Positions 1-5,561 of a DNA stretch of 6,074 bases are shown one piece after another. The stretch spans positions 1 to 6,074 of the forward strand of contig DAIDIX010000112.1 of the NCBI GenBank assembly GCA_027451645.1, given 5' to 3'. Under the pieces are notes generated by a model. It was not told the origin of the DNA and searched no databases. It saw only the letters and a program-made list of their open reading frames with translations. The DNA is from Candidatus Dormiibacterota bacterium. GTDB taxonomy: Bacteria > Chloroflexota > Dormibacteria > Aeolococcales > Aeolococcaceae. Every line of letters starts with the position of its first letter. The stretch's first letter is position 1. The translations under genes were made by a program, and so were the position numbers.

Positions 1-817
1 TCGTGATGCGGGGTTCCATGGAATGGCCAAGCTTGAGCTCCACGCTGTGGTTTGCCATGATGCCTGCAAGAAAGTAGGTGAGCGTGTAGCCAAGGTCTAC
101 TGGAGTGCCAAGATGGTACGTTCCTGTCTCTGCAATGTAGGCGAATGCGACATTAGAAACAAGTATGGGAACTGTGGCAAGGAGAAGAAATACGCCAAGC
201 AGCCGGTTTCTGCGGATGCGGAGGCTCATTTGGCCTGCAATGACAAGAAATACGATGTTCAATGCAGGAAAGATGAGACCCGACAGCTTTGCAAGTGTGC
301 CGCCAGGTATTGCATCGTAGACGGGACGAAGAATGAAGGTCCAGCTGAAGAATGTCGTTGCAGCCAGCATGATGACTGCATCAAGGATTCCCGATATCCT
401 GACACTGATCCGGGTATGCAGCAGCTCCACTGATGCGACAATCACACAGATCACGGCAAGAAGGGCAAAGAGTGCTCCTGGACTGTCCGGGGAGATTGCA
501 TGGTGCTCAAGCACCCCTGGTATGCCCCAGCTCACGAGGTGGGCCATGACATCAAAAGCTGCACCAAGTCCCATGGCATAGAAGGCGAGCTTGAACTCTT
601 CGGTGGATGCACGTGCAGTGCGAATCGAACAGACTGACCAGTATGCTGCTGCTGCCATTGCAGCAGCTGTTGTCAGGATGCCGACATCGTATGTTCCCGA
701 GGGATGAAGTAGTGCAGCAGCGATGGTGAGCATTGCAAGCAGGAAGAAGAGGACTATTCCGATCCGTTCGGATCGTCTGAGCCGCACCCACACGCTTTGC
801 ACACTCATGGCACTCAT
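1..817 (-). CDS. Polytopic membrane protein, N-terminal part; probable sensor region of a signalling protein (truncated at left edge)
   Basis: The open frame runs from ATG at 817 to the window edge without a stop, giving 272 visible residues. About eight hydrophobic segments are visible, near residues 19-38, 45-63, 76-98, 114-133, 141-163, 176-197, 206-226 and 240-256. Short basic loops separate several of them (for example SLRIRRNR near 198-205). No signal peptide or soluble domain is visible. The pattern of a membrane bundle, then SGILDAVIM near 142-150, then a Gly-Thr-rich loop and DLGY near 241-244, resembles the membrane modules that precede GGDEF/EAL or histidine-kinase domains in actinobacteria and other bacteria. 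That is family resemblance from memory; the output domain lies outside the window, so the function is inferred. An alternative start is ATG at 808; neither has a strong ribosome-binding site. The gene is divergent from the amidase. A Cys-rich + strand frame over the same bases is its shadow. Confidence 0.75.
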   Translation of the reverse strand, partial: MSAMSVQSVWVRLRRSERIGIVLFFLLAMLTIAAALLHPSGTYDVGILTTAAAMAAAAYWSVCSIRTARASTEEFKLAFYAMGLGAAFDVMAHLVSWGIPGVLEHHAISPDSPGALFALLAVICVIVASVELLHTRISVRISGILDAVIMLAATTFFSWTFILRPVYDAIPGGTLAKLSGLIFPALNIVFLVIAGQMSLRIRRNRLLGVFLLLATVPILVSNVAFAYIAETGTYHLGTPVDLGYTLTYFLAGIMANHSVELKLGHSMEPRIT

Positions 818-852
818 ACCATAGGTGCATGTCTGATACAGAAGAGCCATGA

Positions 853-994
853 ACCTGTGACAGTCAATTGCATGCCCTGTGATACTGCGCGCATGTTCGT
901 GGCTCATCCCTTCCCTGGCACATTGCATGTCACGAAAGGAGAGACTACAATCCCACCAGCACTAGCCCCATGCACCAGGACACCATACTGTGAC
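853..994. repeat. CTGTGA-type short repeats in the divergent intergenic region
   Basis: CCTGTGA occurs at 854-860 and again at 876-882, 22 bp apart start to start, which places both on the same face of the helix. A related ACTGTGACTG lies at 986-995, over the amidase start. The first copy is also a 9-bp inverted repeat, CTGTGACAG at 855-863. Such an arrangement could be an operator for one or both divergent genes, but these words are short and the region is only 172 bp, so chance is a real possibility. Confidence 0.2.
923..951 (+). promoter_or_regulatory. Candidate sigma70-type promoter for the amidase gene
   Basis: TTGCAT at 923-928 is followed after exactly 17 bp by TACAAT at 946-951. The -10 hexamer matches the TATAAT consensus at five of six positions; the -35 keeps only the TTG. 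Transcription would begin near 958, giving a leader of about 30 nt before the GTG start at 990. On the opposite strand a TTGACT hexamer (862-867 read in reverse) has no good -10 partner at normal spacing, so no promoter is called for the divergent membrane-protein gene. Confidence 0.4.
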
Positions 995-2372
995 TGCACC
1001 AGAGACGACCTCACCCCTCCTGCACAGCATTGACCTCTCCACTGCGCTCGAACGCATCACCGAGCTCAATGATCTTCTCCATGCAGTGAATTCTGTGGAT
1101 TCCTCACTGCCAGGTGCTGACACTTCTGGAAAAGGACCTCTTGCAGGAATGCCGCTCCTCATAAAGGACAACATCCAGATGGAGGGCCTGCCTGCAACAG
1201 CCGGGTCCCTGGTCCTTGCACAGCATCATCTTCCCTCGCATGATGCACCTGCAGCTGCAGCTCTCCGCAGTGCTGGTGCCTTCCTTCTTGGCAAGGCAAA
1301 CCTCTCTGAGTGGGCAAACTTCCGCTCAACACGATCCACGAGTGGCTGGAGTGCCACTGGCGGTCTCACTGCGAATCCCTACGCTCTCGACAGGAGTGCT
1401 GGTGGCTCAAGCTCTGGATCTGCTGCTGCTGTTGGCGCAGGCATCGTTCCGGCTGCTCTTGGTACGGAAACTGATGGATCCATCATCTGCCCTGCCTCCC
1501 TTTGCGGATGCGTTGGCCTGAAGCCAACAGCTGGCCGAATATCCACAAAGGGCGTTGTCCCCATCTCCCGAAGCCAGGATGTCGTTGGACCCATTACTGC
1601 ATCTGTTGAGCTTGCAGCCCTCCTCTTCGATGTGCTTGCCTCCGACCACACTGCAGCTTCTCTCTCCCGCGGAGTGAAGGGTCTCCGGATCGGCGTGCCA
1701 AGGACGATGGGATGGGGCAGGAGAGCGGAGATCGACTCACTCTGTGAACGTGCACTCCAAGGCCTCTCCTCGCAGGGAGCAACACTCGTTGAGGATCTGG
1801 AATCGATATCCCCGGACAACCTCGATGATGACGAGATGGCTGTTCTCCTTGCAGAGTTCCACCACGGAATCGATGCCTACCTCGCAGAGTACGCTGATCC
1901 TGAACTTGCCACGCTCAGTGACCTCATTGCTGGCCATCGCTCCTCCGAGGAGGAGTGTGCCCACTTCGGACTTGAGCTTTTCGAGATGGCTCGTGATGCT
2001 GCTCCAGTGGGAAGTGATGTCCATGCATCTGCCCGTGCGCACATTCGGGAGGCAGGGCGCGAGAAGGGTATTGACCGCATTCTTGCATCGGGCTCCTGTG
2101 ATGCACTCATCATTCCCTCGTTCGACCCGGCATGGAAATCTGATCTCGTGAATGGAGATCCTGCTGGACTCTACTCCCCTTCGCAGCTTCCAGCTGTTGC
2201 AGGCTACCCTGCGCTCACGGTGCCTGTCGGTCTTGTCAGTGGTCTTCCTGCAGGCATTCTCGTCATCGGGACTGCACATGCAGAGGAGACACTCCTCCGG
2301 ATAGGGAATGCGATCGAGAAGGGACGTGATCCCCTTCCAGCACCCACCTTCCAAAAACCATCAGCTGGCTGA
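990..2372 (+). CDS. Amidase-signature family hydrolase (peptide-amidase-like)
   Basis: A 460-residue serine hydrolase of the amidase signature family, which cleaves carboxamides to acid and ammonia or amine. The whole catalytic apparatus is present: Lys59 in PLLIKDNI, the cis-Ser at 140 in the AGGSSSGSAAA glycine-serine stretch, and nucleophile Ser164 in GTETDGSI. The Ser-Ser spacing of 24 is the family value. The C-terminal PAVAGYPALTVP and LPAGILVIG blocks are also typical. The GTETDGS...CPAS form resembles bacterial peptide amidases more than GatA, and no gatB/gatC neighbours are seen, so a role in tRNA amidation is unlikely. At 460 residues it is a little shorter than the usual roughly 500, mainly at the N-terminus. 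There is no signal peptide, so it should be cytosolic. The start is GTG at 990, with AGGA at 977-980 nine bases upstream; ATG at 970 is out of frame and stops at once. The substrate is unknown. The gene is convergent with the patatin gene, so it is not in the + strand operon that begins at 3505. Confidence 0.9.
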   Translation: MTAPETTSPLLHSIDLSTALERITELNDLLHAVNSVDSSLPGADTSGKGPLAGMPLLIKDNIQMEGLPATAGSLVLAQHHLPSHDAPAAAALRSAGAFLLGKANLSEWANFRSTRSTSGWSATGGLTANPYALDRSAGGSSSGSAAAVGAGIVPAALGTETDGSIICPASLCGCVGLKPTAGRISTKGVVPISRSQDVVGPITASVELAALLFDVLASDHTAASLSRGVKGLRIGVPRTMGWGRRAEIDSLCERALQGLSSQGATLVEDLESISPDNLDDDEMAVLLAEFHHGIDAYLAEYADPELATLSDLIAGHRSSEEECAHFGLELFEMARDAAPVGSDVHASARAHIREAGREKGIDRILASGSCDALIIPSFDPAWKSDLVNGDPAGLYSPSQLPAVAGYPALTVPVGLVSGLPAGILVIGTAHAEETLLRIGNAIEKGRDPLPAPTFQKPSAG

Positions 2373-2379
2373 TCGAGAA

Positions 2380-2399
2380 CCGGGAAGTGACCCTCCCGG
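2380..2399. terminator. Small hairpin between convergent genes, possible bidirectional terminator
   Basis: The 51-bp gap between the amidase stop and the patatin stop contains the inverted repeat CCGGGA (2380-2385) and TCCCGG (2394-2399) with an 8-nt loop. A second weak stem, TTCC/GGAA, lies at 2403-2415. There is no clear T-run on either side, so this is at best a weak intrinsic terminator; the position between converging genes is the main support. Confidence 0.3.
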
Positions 2400-2423
2400 C
2401 ATTTCCCTGCAGGAATATCGCTC

Positions 2424-3446
2424 CTACCTGCCGTTCCAGAACTTTCGCACCTCGGGAAGATCCACCCTGCCCTGGTCCTGTCCCATTGCATACCCGATCC
2501 GCACGGAAGAGGGATCCATGATCGCTTCGAGATCGAATGTCCTGGGTGTGCGGACAAGAACCTTCGTACCTGCCTTCTCAAGTTCCTCAAGCTCATTCCG
2601 GAAGCTCTTCCGTGTATACGTGAGCATCCCGCGTACAAGGGTAGAGCCATCTGACAGTGTGAGCACCATCACCTTTCCTGCACCGGAAACGAGATCAAGG
2701 TGCACTCCAGTTCCACTCACTCCACCATCCATGTAGCGGACTCCATGGAGTGTCTGGGGAGGAGAGACGCCGGGTACGGAACTGCTGGCAGCAGCTGCAG
2801 CAACAGTTGATACCTGAGACATCTTCGTGAAGACTGCCCGTTCACCCGAATATGCATCGACTGCTGTGATGTGAAGAGCCGGAGAGGACCACCTGCCCCT
2901 ACCGAGAAAGAGTGCAAGACTCCTCCTCAGTGCACCCTCGCCAGGCGTGTCAGCTGCAAGTGCAGCATGCCCAATTGCCCGGATGAGATCCGGTTCTGCA
3001 CTCCCTGCGTACATGAAGAGGTCACGTGCACGCTGCTGTGTGGCATTGAGGTGGGGAGAGGGTGCAATGACACCAAGAACCGGCTCCATCGCCATGAGCA
3101 GTCGAACCTGAAGCTCTGCCCTTCGCAGTCCCCCGGCTGCAAGAATTGCTGCAACGACAGAACCTGCAGAGGTGCCAATGAGCCGCTCAGCTCCCGATAG
3201 CGACACTCCTCCTTCTGCAAGACTCGAAAGGTAGCCTGTCTGCCAGGCAATGAGGAAAACTCCTCCACCTCCAAGGGAAACTGCCTTGCGGATACGGGAA
3301 CCGTAGCCCTCTGCGAAGGAAATGGGGAGCAGCGGATGCTGGGGATCAGGTGTGGGAATGGGACCTTTCACGGGACGATTGTTGCACGATTGCCACGGGA
3401 ATGCACAGCTTCTATGGCCAATCCCCTGAGAATCCACACATTCCAA
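2424..3446 (-). CDS. Patatin-like phospholipase / serine acyl hydrolase
   Basis: A 340-residue patatin-family protein; the family hydrolyses acyl ester bonds of lipids with a Ser-Asp dyad. The oxyanion-hole GGGG is at residues 59-62, the nucleophile elbow GTSAGS has Ser93, and the catalytic Asp is Asp240 in the DGG motif, so the enzyme looks active. The order and spacing fit a compact bacterial patatin. The longest frame starts at TTG 3446, with a GGAAAG 11 nt upstream. The first 50 or so residues precede the patatin core and are not obviously conserved, so GTG at 3437 or at 3371 (315 residues) could be the true start. No membrane segment is seen. The gene ends with TAG. It is head to head with the KAS III-like gene and tail to tail with the amidase, so it is transcribed alone in this window. 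It could trim or release an acyl product of the neighbouring pathway, or act on membrane lipids; the sequence does not decide. Confidence 0.88.
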   Translation of the reverse strand: MECVDSQGIGHRSCAFPWQSCNNRPVKGPIPTPDPQHPLLPISFAEGYGSRIRKAVSLGGGGVFLIAWQTGYLSSLAEGGVSLSGAERLIGTSAGSVVAAILAAGGLRRAELQVRLLMAMEPVLGVIAPSPHLNATQQRARDLFMYAGSAEPDLIRAIGHAALAADTPGEGALRRSLALFLGRGRWSSPALHITAVDAYSGERAVFTKMSQVSTVAAAAASSSVPGVSPPQTLHGVRYMDGGVSGTGVHLDLVSGAGKVMVLTLSDGSTLVRGMLTYTRKSFRNELEELEKAGTKVLVRTPRTFDLEAIMDPSSVRIGYAMGQDQGRVDLPEVRKFWNGR

Positions 3447-3492
3447 ATGCCATCAGGCTTTCCGGTACCATGAATGCGTATTCCAACCTTGC

Positions 3493-3503
3493 GGCGGTGA
3501 TCC
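3493..3503 (+). promoter_or_regulatory. Extended Shine-Dalgarno that fixes the GTG start of the KAS III-like gene
   Basis: GGCGGTGATCC at 3493-3503 matches the sequence complementary to the 16S rRNA 3' end (GGAGGTGATCC) at ten of eleven positions. The GGAGG-equivalent bases lie seven nt before GTG at 3505, which is optimal. The upstream ATG codons at 3470 and 3474 and the GTG at 3497 are out of frame, so this site decides the start. Confidence 0.7.
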
Positions 3504-3504
3504 C

Positions 3505-4458
3505 GTGTCCATCTACCTTTCCCTTCCCTCAATTGCCCTGGGCAGCGAGGAACGACCAGTAGTCGAGAGTGCTGCTGCTGGCCGGCTTATGACTTCTGGG
3601 GAAGATCTCGAACGTGCCGGCTTCTCCGTCCACCATGTCGCTTCCGCCACGCAGTCAGCCTACGATCTTGCCATCGAGGCAGTGTCCCAGCTGCACTTTC
3701 ACCCGGAAACTGTGGATCTTCTCATCCATGCTGTGAGCATTCCTGAGAATGCTCGACATGCAATGGAGCCCACAAACCGAATTGATGTGAAAACCTACAT
3801 GGACTATGCAGGGAGCCATCTGCAGACAGCACTTGGTCTCCGCAAGGCTGCACTCCTCGGACTCACGGAGCAAGCGTGCACTGGTGCACTCGGCATGATT
3901 CGCATCGCACACGGACTGCTGCAGGCAGAGGAGCATCTCGAATCAGCACTCTGCATTGCAGCAGACCGCTTTCCTGATGGCACCACGTACGAGCAGGGGT
4001 ACAATGTCATCTCCGATGGGGCAGCAGCATGTCTTGTGCACAAGGCGGAAGATGCGTTCCGGATCCGTGCATTCCATCACATCACAAATGGTGCACTCGT
4101 GAAGGCAGATGATGATGAGACAGTCGGCACATATTTCAGCCAGACTGTGCGCTGCATTGAGGAACTCTGTGCAAGAGAAGGGTGCACGCCTGCAAGCATT
4201 GACTGGATCATTCCCCAGAACACCAACTCAAGCGCCTGGATAATCCTTGCCAGACTCCTTGGCATCTCTCAGGATCGCATCCTGCAGCCGACAACAGCCT
4301 CCACTGGCCATGCCATCAGTGCAGACTGCCTCATAAACCTCCGTCATGCACATGAACAGGGTTGCTTCAAGGCAGGTGATACCGTGCTCCTCACCATGGC
4401 CGGGTACGGAGCCAACTGGCAGGCGCTCCTTCTGGAGGTGGTTCGTGAAGCTTCCTGA
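3505..4458 (+). CDS. KAS III-like thiolase-fold acyl transferase / condensing enzyme, with altered catalytic residues
   Basis: A 317-residue protein of 3-oxoacyl-ACP synthase III (FabH-like) size and layout. In this fold a Cys accepts an acyl group, which is then condensed or transferred. The nucleophile is probably Cys125 in EQACTGALG. After it come VISDGAAACLV (168-178), as in the usual dimer/active-site region, and a C-terminal MAGYGANW (298-305) equivalent to the family's glycine-rich end. Canonical FabH uses His in HQAN and Asn in GNTSAAS. Here the corresponding stretches read PQNTNSSAW (237-245) and STGHAISAD (266-274), so Gln238 sits where the first catalytic His is expected and His269 where Asn is expected. 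A divergent KAS III-like group acting in specialised metabolism is therefore more likely than a fatty-acid housekeeping enzyme; acyl transfer without decarboxylation is possible. It is the first gene of the + strand operon, with GTG start and strong ribosome-binding site, and overlaps the next gene by 14 nt. Confidence 0.8.
   Translation: MSIYLSLPSIALGSEERPVVESAAAGRLMTSGEDLERAGFSVHHVASATQSAYDLAIEAVSQLHFHPETVDLLIHAVSIPENARHAMEPTNRIDVKTYMDYAGSHLQTALGLRKAALLGLTEQACTGALGMIRIAHGLLQAEEHLESALCIAADRFPDGTTYEQGYNVISDGAAACLVHKAEDAFRIRAFHHITNGALVKADDDETVGTYFSQTVRCIEELCAREGCTPASIDWIIPQNTNSSAWIILARLLGISQDRILQPTTASTGHAISADCLINLRHAHEQGCFKAGDTVLLTMAGYGANWQALLLEVVREAS
4434..4440 (+). promoter_or_regulatory. 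Ribosome-binding site inside the KAS III-like gene, fixing the start of the diiron oxygenase
   Basis: GGAGGTG at 4434-4440, within the last codons of the upstream gene, lies with its GGAGG core six nt ahead of GTG 4445. The frame is open further upstream to ATG 4346, but that start would overlap the upstream gene by over 110 nt and add residues that look like a shadow of it. Confidence 0.7.
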
Positions 4459-5311
4459 GTCCCTTGCCAACACCCTCCTCATGCAGTCACAGACTGCATT
4501 CTATGATCCCCATGAGGCAGTACACTGGCCAGACGATCTGGGGGGACCCTCCTGGTACATGTCTCCCGAAATGCTGTCACTCCACGGAACATCTTGGTGG
4601 AAAGAGACTACAGAGCAGGAACACATGCAGCTGAGCTTCTGGGAATTTGTCAATTTCCTCAGCATGAACATCCATGGAGAGAAGCTCCTCATCGAGGGAA
4701 TCGCCACTCGGCTCTATGCCCCCTCACTTCCTGCCGTTTCGCACTATCTCCATGTCCTCATCGATGAGGAGAACAAGCACAGCATGTGGTTTGGCACATT
4801 CTGCTCCCGGTATGCAGGGACAGTGTTTCCACCGCGCTCACTCTCACTGCCCCGGAATGACTGGAAGGAGGGAGAGGAGGATCTCCAGTTCTTTGCACGC
4901 ATTCTTCTCTTTGAGGAACTCGTCGACACGATGAATGTAGCCCTTGCCAGGGATGAGCGGCTCCATCCGCTTGCGAGGGAGATAAACCGGCTCCACCATC
5001 GCGATGAGTCACGTCACATCGCCTTCGGACAGACACTCGTTGCTGCACTCTGGCAGGAACATTCTCTCTCCTGGCAGCCCGATACTGTTCGGAAAGTTGC
5101 AGGAGATCTGCATCTCTTCGCAGCCACTCTCCTCCAGGATCTCGTGAATCCCGCTGTGTACCGGAAGATGGGAATTCCCCAGACTGCACGTCTTGCACGT
5201 GCAGTCCTTGATGGCCAGCCACGAACCAGCTGCATACAGCTCGAACAGAGAATGCGACGGGCCCTCGTACGTGCAGGCATTCCCGACGGAGACCCCAATG
5301 GAACGGAGTGA
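4445..5311 (+). CDS. Ferritin-fold diiron oxygenase, AurF-like (putative amine N-oxygenase)
   Basis: A 288-residue helical protein carrying a complete-looking carboxylate-bridged diiron site. Visible candidate ligands are Glu79 or Glu84 (HGEKLLIEG), Glu109 and His112 (DEENKH), Glu157 (FEELVD), and the HHRDESRH block with His184, Glu188 and His191. The EX28-37(D/E)EXXH repeat and the extra His in HX3EX2H are the marks of the AurF type of p-aminobenzoate N-oxygenases, which oxidise amines to hydroxylamine, nitroso or nitro. The Glu157-Glu188 spacing of 31 equals that in AurF as I recall it. At 288 residues it is shorter than AurF (about 335), mainly at the N-terminus. Given the carrier protein and amino acid ligase downstream, the substrate may be a carrier-bound aminoacyl group; that is inference. 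The start is GTG 4445 with GGAGGTG ahead; it overlaps the upstream stop by 14 nt and the carrier protein start by 14 nt. A C-oxygenating or desaturating ferritin-like enzyme is the alternative. Confidence 0.7.
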   Translation: MKLPESLANTLLMQSQTAFYDPHEAVHWPDDLGGPSWYMSPEMLSLHGTSWWKETTEQEHMQLSFWEFVNFLSMNIHGEKLLIEGIATRLYAPSLPAVSHYLHVLIDEENKHSMWFGTFCSRYAGTVFPPRSLSLPRNDWKEGEEDLQFFARILLFEELVDTMNVALARDERLHPLAREINRLHHRDESRHIAFGQTLVAALWQEHSLSWQPDTVRKVAGDLHLFAATLLQDLVNPAVYRKMGIPQTARLARAVLDGQPRTSCIQLEQRMRRALVRAGIPDGDPNGTE

Positions 5312-5561
5312 AGTTGAGAAGGAGATCCTCTCCTGGATTTCCTCCCACTCTTCCCGACACGATGGCGGACATCTCAGTGCATCAACTCCAGTTCTCCTGG
5401 AGCGCTGGGTCACCTCCCTCCAGATAGCAGAACTGCTCCTCTTTCTGGAAGACACATACGATCTCGAGCTCACTGTTGACACGCTAAAGCCGGAGAACTT
5501 CCAGACTGCTGCAACCATTGCAGATCTTGTCCTCAGGGTCAGGGATGCATCGCATGGCTGA
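5298..5561 (+). CDS. Acyl/aminoacyl carrier protein (phosphopantetheine-binding)
   Basis: An 87-residue acidic, helical protein of carrier-protein size. The probable phosphopantetheine attachment site is Ser40 in RWVTSLQIAELL: the Ser-Leu followed by a hydrophobic helix and FLEDTYDLEL fits helix II of the fold, and LKPENFQTAATIADLV fits the end of loop II and helices III-IV. The Asp that usually precedes the serine (DSL) is Thr39 here. The start is ATG 5298, with GGAG at 5288-5291 six nt upstream. The frame is open back to 5193, but those codons lie deep inside the diiron gene and add no recognisable fold. It overlaps the diiron stop by 14 nt, and its 3' end overlaps the ligase-like gene. Placement immediately before an amino acid:carrier-protein ligase homologue suggests it is that enzyme's partner rather than the fatty-acid ACP. 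A phosphopantetheinyl transferase must act on it; none is seen here. Confidence 0.85.
   Translation: MERSEVEKEILSWISSHSSRHDGGHLSASTPVLLERWVTSLQIAELLLFLEDTYDLELTVDTLKPENFQTAATIADLVLRVRDASHG

Noticed and set aside
23..433. Cys-rich 136-residue + strand open frame, at first sight a metal-binding or toxin-like protein
   Set aside because: It lies antisense to the continuous membrane-protein frame 1-817, whose hydrophobic helices make far better protein sense; the cysteines come from reading GCA/TGC-rich codons in the wrong frame.
552..830. 92-residue minus strand frame starting at ATG 830
   Set aside because: It is in a different frame from the membrane protein on the same strand, is Cys/Arg/His-rich without a recognisable fold, and overlaps it fully.
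1737..2354. 205-residue minus strand frame opposite the amidase
   Set aside because: It is antisense to the conserved amidase C-terminal half; its composition is irregular and no motif is seen.
990..2372. Reading the amidase as GatA of the tRNA amidotransferase
   Set aside because: No gatB or gatC is next to it, the N-terminus is short, and the signature has the CPAS form typical of peptide-amidase-like members.
3390..3418. TTGCCA - 17 bp - TATGGC as a promoter for the operon starting at 3505
   Set aside because: The -10 matches only three of six positions and it lies within the patatin frame; spacing alone is not enough support.
4758..5518. Minus strand frames of 204 and 169 residues opposite the diiron and carrier genes
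   Set aside because: Both are shadows of the well-supported + strand genes, with no motif or ribosome-binding site.
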